DNA from: Blautia argi
Lineage (GTDB): Bacteria; Bacillota; Clostridia; Lachnospirales; Lachnospiraceae
NCBI RefSeq assembly: GCF_003287895.1
Contig: NZ_CP030280.1
Location: 2,979,501-3,043,500 of the forward strand
Direction of reading: 5' to 3'
DNA: 64,000 nucleotides
Position 1 is the first letter of the stretch. Every line of letters starts with the position of its first letter. Positions 34,937 to 44,423 of this stretch are shown here, in pieces. The notes below the pieces were generated by a model that made no database searches, was not told the DNA's origin, and was given only the letters and a program-made list of their open reading frames with translations. A program made the position numbers and the translations under genes.

Positions 34937-36844
34937 TTATTCTGTGATTAACGCAACTGTTTTTCTTCCCTGACACCAGTCATAGCTTAATCTACTTTCC
35001 AATTGCTTTCTTGCATCTCTTCCTGTTCTGGAAGAAATCCCATAGGCTAGCAGTTCTGCCTCTAATTCTTCTAAACACATCATTTTCCGTTTGCTCAATA
35101 ATTCTAGGATCAACTTCTGTGCCTTTTCCAGTTTCGTTTCCTTTTTCGTTCCTGCTTTCCCCATCAGCAGATCTTCAATGGATATATCGTATTCTCCTAA
35201 CCATTTTAAGCCTTCTTCTCCTAAAGAAAACGCTACCGGATTTTCCTTCTTAGCAAGAGAATCCTTTTGCTGATATACCACTCGGATATCCTGTTCCTTC
35301 TCTTTTTCCACCTTTTCTACAAATAAGATGCTTCGTACTGCCGCTGCGATATCAATGGATCCCAGGGAACGGTAATCACTCTGACTTCCCGACGACTTAT
35401 TCAAATGTCCAATGAGAACAATGGCACATCCAGTTCTCTCTGCAATCGTACTGAGATGTCGAAATAAGGGACGGATCTCATTTGCCCGGTTCATATCCAC
35501 ATTGGCTCCCAGATAAGCCTGTATGGGATCCATGATCATGAGTCGTACATTATTCTGTCGGATGGCTTTTTCAATCCGATCGTCCGTCATAGAAAGCTGT
35601 TTTTCTTCTTCATTGATGAATCGTACCCTTGTCATATCTGCACTACATTTTGCTAATCTAGGTTTAATGGTATCTGCAATCCCATCCTCTGCTGTTTGAT
35701 ACAACACATTAAAGGGTTCTATGGGAAGTGCATTGGGAAGTTCCTTTCCGTTGGTACAGTATGCGGCGATTGCCATTGCAAGCCATGTTTTTCCTTTTCC
35801 CGGATTCCCTTGGATCAAAGTAACCTTTCCAAAGGGAATGAAGGGATACCATAACCACTGGACCACCGTTTCCTCAACCTCCGACATTTTCATGACCGGA
35901 ACTGGTTTTTCCCTGGCATCTCTCCAACACATCTGCTTTGCCATACTTTCTACTGGAACTTCTGCTACCAGACATTCATTCCAGTCTTTCTTCACCGGTT
36001 CTAATCGGTACACACTCAGTTCCTTCGGAATAAGAGAAACAAACTGCCTGCATCTCTCATTTCCAGGCTCATCATTATCCAGACACAAGTAGATGGAATG
36101 GATATGAGAATATTCTGTATACATCCGTTTCATTGCTTTTTCACTCAATCCGCCCAGAGAAATATAACTATGCTTTCCCCAGTCTTCCGGAACTGCAGTG
36201 ATATAAGACAAAAGATCAATGGGGGATTCAAACACAAACAGTTTTTCATCCGTTCCTATATGGCCAAATCCATAGGCTTTTTCCGAACCTCTTGCCTCCC
36301 CACGATATCGGTTCTCATCGGTTCCCCGCATAGCTGCATATCTAGGATTCTGTTCTTTGTCTCTTCCGACGAATACCACATTGTGATAGTTTTTACTTTC
36401 ATAAATATCCCCCTTTGCAATCATCTGATCTATCAGCCATTCCGATAGTTTCCTCTGCTCAATGAGATACTTCCTTGCAATCTCACAGCTTTCATTTCTT
36501 TCTGGCAATTCCAATCCAGGCAAGGGGATGGGGCAGACCTTCTGTCTGCCTGCATCTTCCTTGGCCGTTCTTCTGTTGGTTTCTCCAACTCCCTCTTCTC
36601 CTAATAATTCTTTGACTGCCTCTGCAAAAGAAAGACCGTAAAATTCTTTCATAAAATCGATGGCATGACCACCTTTATTCTGACTAAAACGATACCATTC
36701 GTTCTTGTTGATTATCACACTGTCATGTCGCAACCATCGGTATTCCTTCCCACATCGTTTGAACTGTTCTCCTCTCCCAGAAAGAAAAACATATAAATCA
36801 GTATCATCTGCTCTTTGAATCTGTTCTCTTGTATATTCTTCCAT
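34937..36844 (-). CDS. primase-like and RepA-type helicase fusion
   Basis: This 635-residue replication protein of the mobilisable element is a fusion. Residues about 1-110 are a CHC2/DUF3991-like primase N-terminus (WLRHDSVIINKNEWYRFSQN, GGHAIDFMKEFYGLSFAEAV). Residues about 160-290 are a TOPRIM domain (LFVFESPIDLLSYITAV with the catalytic Glu; IYLCLDNDEPGNE with the acidic pair). From about 330 comes an AAA_25/RepA-type ATPase (Walker A LIQGNPGKGKTWLAMAIAAY, Walker B VRLMIMDPIQAYLG, AIVLIGHLNKSSG). A winged-helix-like tail follows. It is 15 bases downstream of the relaxase. It probably unwinds and primes the single strand after transfer. Confidence 0.8.
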   Translation of the reverse strand: MEEYTREQIQRADDTDLYVFLSGRGEQFKRCGKEYRWLRHDSVIINKNEWYRFSQNKGGHAIDFMKEFYGLSFAEAVKELLGEEGVGETNRRTAKEDAGRQKVCPIPLPGLELPERNESCEIARKYLIEQRKLSEWLIDQMIAKGDIYESKNYHNVVFVGRDKEQNPRYAAMRGTDENRYRGEARGSEKAYGFGHIGTDEKLFVFESPIDLLSYITAVPEDWGKHSYISLGGLSEKAMKRMYTEYSHIHSIYLCLDNDEPGNERCRQFVSLIPKELSVYRLEPVKKDWNECLVAEVPVESMAKQMCWRDAREKPVPVMKMSEVEETVVQWLWYPFIPFGKVTLIQGNPGKGKTWLAMAIAAYCTNGKELPNALPIEPFNVLYQTAEDGIADTIKPRLAKCSADMTRVRFINEEEKQLSMTDDRIEKAIRQNNVRLMIMDPIQAYLGANVDMNRANEIRPLFRHLSTIAERTGCAIVLIGHLNKSSGSQSDYRSLGSIDIAAAVRSILFVEKVEKEKEQDIRVVYQQKDSLAKKENPVAFSLGEEGLKWLGEYDISIEDLLMGKAGTKKETKLEKAQKLILELLSKRKMMCLEELEAELLAYGISSRTGRDARKQLESRLSYDWCQGRKTVALITE

Positions 36845-36859
36845 CTTCTAAAATTCCTC

Positions 36860-38407
36860 CTATAACTCCATTCCATGATGTTTCTTCTTTCGTTTCATGG
36901 TTCTCACTGCTTCTTTTGTTTCTGTGGATTGCTCCCGTTTGTTTGTTTCTGGAAGAGAGACACCTTCTCCTTCCTCTGCCATCAAAGCTTCCACATGATT
37001 TTTGATTCCCTCATACTTTCGTAACATGGCATGGATCCGTTTATCTTCTTTTCGTAAAGCAGCTATCTCTTCTGATAAACGAGCGGCTTCTCGTTTCCAT
37101 TGTCCTTCCGGAATCTTCCCACTTGGGTCTAGATTTTCTTTTAAGATTCTTTCCGAACGATAATATCCGCTAAGTTCCTTCTTATGTTCCTCTTTGAATT
37201 TTTCCCTGCCAAAATATTTGTTCTTTAATTCCAGATAAACAGGTCTTGTTTCAAAATACTCTTTCATTGCATAAAGATTGCTGTTGACACTTCGCAAAGC
37301 AGACAGTTGTTGATTCAACCGCTGACTTACCTCTTTTAGCTGAGTATCTAATTCCTGGATTTTCTCTGTCAGCTGTTCTGGGGTTCTCACATCCTGCTCT
37401 TCCAGAAAGCGGATCGTCTCTGCAAATTGTTTCAGATTTGTATTCTTCGCCTTTTGTGTTCCATAAGCGTAGGATTCTGCAACTGCATTTCTCTTATCAC
37501 AATAGTTTCTCAGATAATCCGCTAAGGTTGGCTGATGTAAGAACACCATCCGTTCCATCAGTTGGCTTTCTCGAAACAAGGACCATTGAAGAAGATTCTT
37601 TGCCCGTTCTTTCATATCATTTAAGGCTCGGATGAGTCGGTTTAAACTTCCCAGTGCGGTTGAAATCCCTCTTGCTTCCATTGCCTGTACATTCGGTCCT
37701 TCATGCACCATCGGGATCTTATCAATCCCCCGTTCCTCATAAGACCTGGCATCGACTCTTTCTGTAAGTCCTTTTTCTTCATACAGTTCGTTACACATCT
37801 TCGCCCAGACACTTCTCAATTCTTCCAAGGTTTCTTTCCTGCTCCAATCCGTTGTATGTACCGCCCGAAATACCGGTTGTCCTTTCTGATTCAAAACCGT
37901 CTGTCCATCCGGTGTTAATACTGGAACCTTTTTTTGTTTTTGTCCCCAGGTACCATCTTCCTGTAAAGGGCGGATGGGAACCATGATGTGCATATGGGGA
38001 TTGGGTATTTTATCCTTTGCTTTCTTCGGATCATGGATCGCTAGATCTGCGATCATCCCTCTTGCGACTAACTGTTCTTCTACGAATCTTCTTGCAAGCT
38101 CAATATTTTCTTCCATAGAAAACTCATTCATCAAGGCAATATCAAAGCTGTGTGCCAGCTGTGCTTTCTTATTCCCTTCGATCCATTCTACCTCATTCCA
38201 AAGGGTCTCCCTGTCTTTGAATCTCTCCGGAGCCTGTTTTGGAAGATGGATCTCCGCTAATACCACACCGCCTTTTCTCGTATAATCACTCACTTCTCCA
38301 TAATACGTACATTCCAGTTTTGTACCGGCTCGGTAAGCAGCACTAGCAATGGCAGACTGCCCTTTTCCTCTGGATAATTGATTCAGATGAAAGTGATAAC
38401 ATCCCAT
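36860..38407 (-). CDS. MobQ-type relaxase (MobA/MobL family)
   Basis: This is the nickase that starts conjugative mobilisation, about 515 residues. The relaxase domain reads MGCYHFHLNQLSRGKGQSAI then ASAAYRAG (motif I with the catalytic Tyr). The metal-binding motif III is NPHMHIMVPIRPL. A long coiled-coil C-terminus follows (NTNLKQFAETIRFLEEQDVR onward). ATG at 38407 is chosen: AGGGAG lies nine bases upstream and the frame start at 38434 lies inside the previous gene. The candidate oriT at 38980-39010 matches the nick sequence used by this relaxase family. Confidence 0.88.
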   Translation of the reverse strand: MGCYHFHLNQLSRGKGQSAIASAAYRAGTKLECTYYGEVSDYTRKGGVVLAEIHLPKQAPERFKDRETLWNEVEWIEGNKKAQLAHSFDIALMNEFSMEENIELARRFVEEQLVARGMIADLAIHDPKKAKDKIPNPHMHIMVPIRPLQEDGTWGQKQKKVPVLTPDGQTVLNQKGQPVFRAVHTTDWSRKETLEELRSVWAKMCNELYEEKGLTERVDARSYEERGIDKIPMVHEGPNVQAMEARGISTALGSLNRLIRALNDMKERAKNLLQWSLFRESQLMERMVFLHQPTLADYLRNYCDKRNAVAESYAYGTQKAKNTNLKQFAETIRFLEEQDVRTPEQLTEKIQELDTQLKEVSQRLNQQLSALRSVNSNLYAMKEYFETRPVYLELKNKYFGREKFKEEHKKELSGYYRSERILKENLDPSGKIPEGQWKREAARLSEEIAALRKEDKRIHAMLRKYEGIKNHVEALMAEEGEGVSLPETNKREQSTETKEAVRTMKRKKKHHGMEL

Positions 38408-38408
38408 C

Positions 38409-38831
38409 TTACTCATCTCCCTGTGGCAGTTCACCTTGTTGCATCGCCTTTAATAATGCTTCCTCTTCTGCTAATTCTCGTTCTTTTGCTTCTGCAGTTT
38501 CCGCCCGTCCACGAACCATTTCATGAACGACATCACAAAACTTACAAGCGGGATTATGAAGAAGTTCATCCATCAACTGATAAAATTCTGCCTCGGTCAG
38601 ATATTTGGTATCTTTACAGATTGCTCCTATGGCTGCTCCCTTCTGGATCAACAGATGGGTTCGTGCCTTTCGCTTTTTCTTTTTCTGTGTGTCTATATAA
38701 TTCAAGGATCTCTGGATCCTGTGCTCTGCCTGTTCCTTCTCAAGCTTTGCCTGTTTCAATGCAGCTTCTGTTTTTTCAATCTCAAGAAGTGCTTCTTGGG
38801 TATATTCCTGAAATGTTTTCTTCTTCGCCAT
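38409..38831 (-). CDS. DUF3847-family mobilisation-accessory protein
   Basis: This protein of about 140 residues is charged and helical: MAKKKTFQEYTQEALLEIEK, then a coiled coil, then RKARTHLLIQKGAAIGAICK and LTEAEFYQLMDELLHNPA. The block after the coiled coil is the DUF3847 signature. Genes of this type lie directly before MobQ relaxases and may act like MobC in loading the relaxase. The start at 38831 has AAGGAG twelve bases upstream; ATG 38864 and the open frame to 38930 are alternatives. The stop overlaps the relaxase ribosome-site region. Confidence 0.75.
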   Translation of the reverse strand: MAKKKTFQEYTQEALLEIEKTEAALKQAKLEKEQAEHRIQRSLNYIDTQKKKKRKARTHLLIQKGAAIGAICKDTKYLTEAEFYQLMDELLHNPACKFCDVVHEMVRGRAETAEAKERELAEEEALLKAMQQGELPQGDE

Positions 38832-38974
38832 ATAGTTCTTTTTCTCCTTTTTCAACTCTTCCATTTTCTCTGTTACGGGATAGGCATTTCTGCCGGAAGG
38901 GGAACCCTTCTTCGGATGGATCATCCGCAAACACTTTCGGAATTCCCCTTCAGAAAGATGCTACTTCCGTAGGA

Positions 38975-39012
38975 CGCACATACCTTGTAAGGTATATAAG
39001 TGCGCTCTTCTG
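38975..39012. other. candidate oriT with nic sequence
   Basis: An inverted repeat ATACCTT-GT-AAGGTAT (38980-38995) is followed immediately by ATAAGTGCGCTCT. The IncQ/MobQ nick region is an inverted repeat followed by TAAGTGCGCCCT, cut within the GCG-C step. The match is nine of nine over TAAGTGCGC (38997-39005). The site lies in the gap between ssb and the DUF3847-relaxase genes, where oriT is expected. Confidence 0.72.
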
Positions 39013-39033
39013 CTTTCAGCATCCGAGTTTTTC

Positions 39034-39438
39034 TTACTCAAACGGAAGTTCTTCTCCGTCTGGAAGATGCATAAATCCATCCGGATCGGTATCTTCTTTC
39101 TTTTCTGATCCTGACAGTTTCTTCCCTTCTGCGAAATAATGTTCTTCTACGATCACATTGATGGTATAAACTTTATTCCCCTCCTGATTCACATAACTTC
39201 CTGTCTGGATCCGTCCGCTTACTAAAATCTTCAAACCTTTTTGCAGATATTTTTCTACAAACTCAGCATTTTTCCCAAAGGTAACACAAGAAATAAAATC
39301 TGTTTCTGCCTTTCCATCCTTTCGATATCGTCTGTCTACTGCCAGCGTGTATCGTGCCATTGCAGTACTGTTTTCATCCTGGAGATATTTCACCTCCGGA
39401 TCTTTTGTCAATCTTCCCATTAAGATTGTTTTGTTCAT
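39034..39438 (-). CDS. ssb: single-stranded DNA-binding protein
   Basis: This 134-residue OB-fold protein reads MNKTILMGRLTKDPEVKYLQ, then ARYTLAVDRRYRKDGKAETD, FISCVTFGKNAEFVEKYLQK and GLKILVSGRIQTGSYVNQEG. The C-terminus ends acidic (DGEELPFE), close to the consensus DDxPF tail that recruits partner proteins. It is the element's own copy and likely coats transferred single strands. Confidence 0.92.
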   Translation of the reverse strand: MNKTILMGRLTKDPEVKYLQDENSTAMARYTLAVDRRYRKDGKAETDFISCVTFGKNAEFVEKYLQKGLKILVSGRIQTGSYVNQEGNKVYTINVIVEEHYFAEGKKLSGSEKKEDTDPDGFMHLPDGEELPFE

Positions 39439-39781
39439 GTAATTTCTCCTTTCTCTTTTCGTTTTTTCTTTGTTCTTGAATCAGGCCCGATTCTTTTAAG
39501 GCAAATGTAATTTGTTCCTCATATATCAGAACGTAGAGAGGGGTTTTTACAAATAAAAATGAATTTTATTTTTTTCTCTCATATAACGAAAGGTTCAGAG
39601 GGGAAAATACAGGGTGGAAAAGGAAATTTTTTATTTTTCTGCACAAAAATACCCCTATGACTTCAAAATCGAAATCATAGGGGTACCCTCTCATCTATAA
39701 GGGAAAGGACAGTTATACAACTAATTTCTGGCAAAATAAAAAGCAAGTAAACTGATTTTATTCAATTTTTCAAACCAAAAA
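39439..39781. other. non-coding A+T-rich gap with inverted repeats
   Basis: This gap upstream of ssb contains GAATC-AGGCCC-GATTC (39478-39493), two related words GAGAGGGG and CAGAGGGG (about 39534 and 39594), and a strong hairpin at 39651-39684. No gene was seen. It probably holds the promoter of the ssb-relaxase operon. A replication origin for the element is possible but unproven. Confidence 0.45.
39644..39684 (-). terminator. terminator of the restriction-modification operon
   Basis: ACCCCTATGA pairs perfectly with TCATAGGGGT around a 14-base loop. Read leftward the stem is followed by ATTTTT. It lies about 100 bases after the last small frame following the 640-residue gene. Confidence 0.7.
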
Positions 39782-39898
39782 CTATTTATGTATTATTTCT
39801 AGCGCACTCAAATCCTGTTTCAAATCAGATAGCTTAACTGGATTTATCGAATATTCGTCATAGAATTTAAGAGTATATTTTTCTTCTAATTTTCTCAT
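39782..39898 (-). CDS. possible 38-residue protein
   Basis: A short frame reads MRKLEEKYTLKFYDEYSINP then VKLSDLKQDLSALEIIHK before TAG at 39782. The amino-acid pattern (amphipathic, Leu/Lys/Asp) looks protein-like. It starts 26 bases after the stop of the 640-residue gene, with only a weak GAAAG ribosome site. The frame is open further upstream without ATG, so it may be the real end of the previous gene after another indel. Confidence 0.35.
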   Translation of the reverse strand: MRKLEEKYTLKFYDEYSINPVKLSDLKQDLSALEIIHK

Positions 39899-39923
39899 TG
39901 TTCTTTCATATAATTCCAAAAAA

Positions 39924-41847
39924 TCAATTCGTTTTTCTGATTGTAGTGACAAAAACAATACTTATTGCTGGCGGAATAATTGTAAGCAACATTGGAATAA
40001 TAATCTGCATTGTTTCATTTGATTTTAAGAAGATAAATAGAATACTTGCATAATACAAAACAACTACGCATATAATAAAATATTTTGAAATCTTTAATTT
40101 CTTTGAAATTTTACTATCGGCTTTTTCTTTCCTTTGTTCAATATCTGAAATCTGTAATTTAAGATCTTCTTTACGTTGTTCATTTAGTTCGTTATTCTTC
40201 TCTTTCAATGCTTTATTCTTTAATTCCGCTTGAGTTCGCATTTCTTCTCTTTCAGATTCACCTTTCCGAATTGTTGATACTAACAAAGTTTTTTCTTTTT
40301 CTGATTGCCGTAATCTACTTTGTAACGTTTCTTTTTCTGACTTATATATTGCAAGTTTATCTTCAGAAATGAATGATAGCACATCTTCTAAATCGCCTAC
40401 CTTAATATCTTCTGGACGTTTGACTTCTTCTCTTAACATCAAAATATTATCAGCTAATTGTTCTTCATCAATCTCTTTACTATAAAATTTCTGTTTCGCT
40501 TCATCAAATTTATCCGCTACATTTTGCGTTAAAATTTTTGATAATACTATACGCGATTTTAATATCACATCAAATGTTGAAGGAAAAGCACTAGCACCAA
40601 ATCCTTTGTTCAAATCATACCACAACCTATTTGTCAAAACATTCATATTAATAGCTAATGGTGCGTATGCTTTATTGTCAGCAAACTCCATAGCCATTTT
40701 TAACATCTTCCCCGTTTCAGTTAGTACAATAAAGTTGCTTTTCCTTAAATCGCATGTATATTTACCTTTCCTCAAAATATTAACATAGTTTAAATGTTTA
40801 ATATATCTTAGTTTATCATCTGATATATTATATTTTGCAATTGTTTCCGGACTTTCTAGATTATATTCATGGTTTGAAGCCGTATAATAATTTCTCTTTT
40901 CTTCTTTTAAGATAGATTTGTTTCTTAAAAGTGAATAAAATGCTGTCTTTTTTGAAATAACATCCGATGAGCTTTTGCAATCTTTAACAATTTCAGACAT
41001 CGCATAATTCTCAAGGGAAACATATTCTTTTCCATCCACAATATCTATTGCTTTATCAAAAAAATCATTAATTTCATCAAATACTTCTTCGAAATACCTA
41101 ACTTTTATCACATTGTGTTTACTTTTTAAATTCATTTCATTAATAAGGGAAAATAAATCTTCTGCTAATTTCTTGAATACACTTCCATTATATCCGGCCA
41201 AATGAAATAGTATTTCATTTTCCACATAAATAATTATTTCATTTTTCCATGCAGATGTATCAGAAATATTACTATTATAATTTAACCCTGCGAAAAGCAC
41301 TGCCCCTTCCTTTATCTGTAGTAAATGAGCTTGGAAGTCTTCGTTATGTTCATTTTCTAAAATAAAAGCACTTATTAGATCTGAAAACCCATTTGAAAGC
41401 GAATTATCCAACAAAAAAGAAGTGAAATCTCTTACTAATGTTCTAATTTGCTCTTCACGCAATGCACCTCGCTTTTGTTCAACATATCCAACAAGAGAAT
41501 CTATTAACTCTTTACTCTTATTTGATGCATTTTTCATATTTTCTGTTATGCCATTCTCATCTGTTGGAAAAGACGTAACATCCACAATATACACATGATT
41601 ACTACGTTGAACATAATTCAACCTTCTTATCGAAGATTGAACTACATACTCTGGAATTTTCGAAACCAAATTGATTTTTTATCTCTTCGGTAAGTTCAGT
41701 GATTCCAAAAGAATATAATTTTTTCTCCATAATTACATTTTCAGCAAACTGGGAAATCACAAAATATACATCTCTTTTTCCATCATCAAACAATTGTCTA
41801 TAAGTGACATAGGACGCTAAACTTTTAATTTCTTTATCAACTACCAC
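39924..41847 (-). pseudogene. 640-residue coiled-coil membrane protein with RM genes, one-base frameshift
   Basis: The N-terminal frame (start 41847) reads MVVDKEIKSLASYVTYRQLF to EEIKNQ. The rest continues in another frame from VSKIPEYVVQSSIRRLNYVQ to 39924. Removing one A from the triple at 41668-41670 gives KNQLVSKIPEYVV and one protein of about 640 residues. It has a globular N-terminal part, a long coiled coil (SEKETLQSRLRQSEKEKTLL onward) and two membrane segments near the end (YFIICVVVLYYASILFIFL; IIIPMLLTIIPPAISIVFV). No family was recognised. It is the third gene of the leftward methyltransferase-endonuclease operon, so it may be an additional defence component. Confidence 0.65.
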
Positions 41848-41879
41848 TATTATATCTCCTTATCCGCGATGCAAATTTT

Positions 41880-42761
41880 TTATTCTGTTAAACATTTTGC
41901 ATACTCGTAAATACGCTTTAACATTCCTTCTGATGTGCCAGCAAATGGCTCTTTTTCTTGCCTACAAAATCCAAGATACGAATTGAATCCTAGCATATAA
42001 ACAGCTATTGCCATCGCTAAATCATCGGTCTCTTCAGTATAAAGTTCAGCTACCCTTTTTAATTCTGAAATTACAGTGTCTTTTGGAACAGATACTGTCC
42101 CTTCTTCATTAACAACTTCATTTATTACTTCTGGCAAGGCCATACACATTTTATAAAATGCATTTTCATCGCCAGTGACAACTGCATAAAATTGATCCAT
42201 ACTCACACGTCTAATTCGTCTGTGTTGTACGTTCTTACCATCTACTTTTGTTGTCCACTTAACATTCTGCGAATGTTTTGCAATAGCTTCAACCAAAAAA
42301 CAAGCGCAATCATCATCATCTAGAAGTTGGCTCTGCATTTTTATGTATGTTTTAGCAGAAGATGCTGAATTCATAGTATTATGTTTATTCTTCATTTCCA
42401 CATATAGTGTGTGGACGATATCTCCGTCTGGCATTACAATACCATCTGGATTTCTATAGATTACATCCCAGCCTGTCTGTGGCACTTCACATCCTTCAAA
42501 ATAAGAAAATATATTCTGATGAAAATATCCTATATCATTGTTATTAGACTTATCTCTCTGACGGAATATTTCATTATTTACAATTTCTTCCCAACTTATT
42601 TTATAAACAGATTTATCGAAAATCAATTTAATAGGGTCAATAATATTACTGTTAAATCTTTTTAGGTCGAAAGATTCTAATTTTTCGCCATATTTTAAAA
42701 TAGTTTCCTGTACATGCTTCTTAAAATTATTTTCTGAAATAAAAGATAAATTCCATGTCAT
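41880..42761 (-). CDS. Eco47II-family type II restriction endonuclease
   Basis: This 293-residue protein resembles endonucleases of the Eco47II/Sau96I group, which cut G-G-N-C-C. It starts MTWNLSFISENNFKKHVQET and has YFHQNIFSYFEGCEVPQTGW and GWDVIYRNPDGIVMPDGDIV. The likely PD-(D/E)xK core follows, HTLYVEMKNKHNTMNSASSA (E-x-K with the preceding D-G-I). The start overlaps the methyltransferase stop by one base, so the two are translated together. The specificity is inferred from family resemblance. Confidence 0.8.
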   Translation of the reverse strand: MTWNLSFISENNFKKHVQETILKYGEKLESFDLKRFNSNIIDPIKLIFDKSVYKISWEEIVNNEIFRQRDKSNNNDIGYFHQNIFSYFEGCEVPQTGWDVIYRNPDGIVMPDGDIVHTLYVEMKNKHNTMNSASSAKTYIKMQSQLLDDDDCACFLVEAIAKHSQNVKWTTKVDGKNVQHRRIRRVSMDQFYAVVTGDENAFYKMCMALPEVINEVVNEEGTVSVPKDTVISELKRVAELYTEETDDLAMAIAVYMLGFNSYLGFCRQEKEPFAGTSEGMLKRIYEYAKCLTE

Positions 42762-43993
42762 TATTTAATCGCCTCCAATGCTTTATGTATTTCTTTTGCT
42801 ATATCGTAAGCCAAATTAACCGGAACAGCATTTCCTACTTGTTTATATTGAGAAGAAACATTTCCGCAGAACTCCCAATCATCTGGAAACGATTGACATC
42901 TTGCATTTTCTCTTACAGTAAATGGCCTAGCCTCTAACGGATGACATCGTTCAGTTTGTTTTTGTGATGGTGATGTTAACACAGTAAGAGATGGTTCATC
43001 CAAGCTCATCCTACGCAAAATACCTGTCCTGCCGCCTTCCATATCCCAACAACTTTTCATATATTCTTTTGCAATTACAGGATTAATATCTCGCCAATAG
43101 CCACCAGGTGGTACTAATTCAAATATTTTACGTTTCTTTTCTCCATACTGAACACCTGGACCATCTGGACAATCCAACAAAACATCTCTTAATATTGGTT
43201 TGTAATCACGTGGTTTCGGAAATTGATAATGAACCTTTTCTAACAAATCATTTCTGATTCCAATAGTTATTAAACGTTCTCTTTTCTGTGGATTTCCATA
43301 GTCCCATGCATTCAAAACTTGCTTCTGAATTGAATAACCCGCTTGTTCGAAAATACTAGTAATTGTAGCATAAGTTCTTCCTTTATCATGTGTCAAAAGA
43401 CCACGTACATTTTCAAACAAAAACATTTTGGGCTGTAATTTTTGTAAAAATGTAGCATAGTGATAAAAAAGTGTTCCCCTTGCATCTTCCAAGCCTAACC
43501 TTTTGCCAGCATATGAAAATGCTTGACATGGTGCTCCACCAGAAAGTAAATCTAATTCACCGGCTTTGATTCCAAAATATTCTTCAAGATTAAGACACGA
43601 TATATTTGCAACATCATCATGAATAACACGCCAATTAGGTCTGTTTACTTTAAGGGTTTCAGCAGCGTCTTTATCAAATTCAATCAATCCAATCGTATCG
43701 AAACCAGCTTTTTCAATCCCCAACGCTAATCCACCCGCACCAGCAAAGAGTTCTATAGTTGTAAATCCTGTTCTATTATTATCCATATTCATCGGCTTTT
43801 CAATTTCTATAATATCACCAATATCACAATTTAAAGTAGTGCAAATTTTTTCCATACTTTCAAAAGAAATTGGTTCATTTTTTCCCATTCTTGCTAGTAC
43901 ATTAAAACTTATGCCCGCTGTTTCTTTTAAGTCTGTTTTGTTCATGTTTTTATCAATCAAAAGCTTCCAAAGTTTATTATAACAAATTCCCAC
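42761..43993 (-). CDS. DNA (cytosine-5) methyltransferase with N-terminal HTH
   Basis: This 410-residue protein has two parts. Residues 1-65 are an Xre-type helix-turn-helix (KLLIDKNMNKTDLKETAGIS, MEKICTTLNCDIGDIIEIEK). Residues 75-410 are a C5 methyltransferase with motif I TTIELFAGAGGLALGIEKAG, motif IV GGAPCQAFSYAGKRLG with the catalytic Cys, motif VI MFLFENVRG, motif VIII QKRERLITIGIR and motif X YKQVGNAVPVNLAYDIA. The start is GTG at 43993 with GGAGGAAGAG. It protects host DNA from the endonuclease. The fused HTH probably represses the operon, taking the place of a separate C protein. Confidence 0.92.
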   Translation of the reverse strand: MGICYNKLWKLLIDKNMNKTDLKETAGISFNVLARMGKNEPISFESMEKICTTLNCDIGDIIEIEKPMNMDNNRTGFTTIELFAGAGGLALGIEKAGFDTIGLIEFDKDAAETLKVNRPNWRVIHDDVANISCLNLEEYFGIKAGELDLLSGGAPCQAFSYAGKRLGLEDARGTLFYHYATFLQKLQPKMFLFENVRGLLTHDKGRTYATITSIFEQAGYSIQKQVLNAWDYGNPQKRERLITIGIRNDLLEKVHYQFPKPRDYKPILRDVLLDCPDGPGVQYGEKKRKIFELVPPGGYWRDINPVIAKEYMKSCWDMEGGRTGILRRMSLDEPSLTVLTSPSQKQTERCHPLEARPFTVRENARCQSFPDDWEFCGNVSSQYKQVGNAVPVNLAYDIAKEIHKALEAIK

Positions 43994-44139
43994 AACTCTT
44001 CCTCCATTCGCATCATTGTGTCATATCAGTCTATCATAAAGAGCGTATTATGGCAACTTTTTTTCTCACGATATCATTAGTTCATCTCATTCAACACAGA
44101 TTTTTATACAACCCAATATGCACTAAAAGGAATACAGCA

Positions 44140-44391
44140 TTATAAATCTTTTCTTTGCTCATAACTCGTTCCCTCCGGTGCAAATTTTACTATACTTCTT
44201 ATAGCTTCAAAAGCAAACACACCAACTACTTTCTCACTAAAAAAGACTAGAAGAGACATTTTCTCTTCTAATCCTTTATACTTTATCACAGAATACTTTT
44301 TGCTTTTATTTTTCTCATGGTCACGAGGCTTTTTTCGCTTAAATCGTACCTTTTGAACACGTGTTGTTACATATAAAAGTCTTAACCCCAC
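44140..44391 (-). CDS. possible 83-residue protein at the element's right end
   Basis: A frame with GTG start at 44391 reads MGLRLLYVTTRVQKVRFKRK then basic residues and a hydrophobic segment (MSLLVFFSEKVVGVFAFEAI). There is no good ribosome site and no recognised family. The rest of the 43994-44423 gap holds only the methyltransferase promoter region and the element-end sequence. It may be spurious. Confidence 0.3.
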   Translation of the reverse strand: MGLRLLYVTTRVQKVRFKRKKPRDHEKNKSKKYSVIKYKGLEEKMSLLVFFSEKVVGVFAFEAIRSIVKFAPEGTSYEQRKDL

Positions 44392-44423
44392 TAAACACTC
44401 TTACCTCACCTCATAAACAACCT

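Noticed and set aside
39651..39684. Replication origin stem of the element
   Set aside because: The perfect stem followed by ATTTTT in the leftward direction fits a terminator for the upstream operon better.
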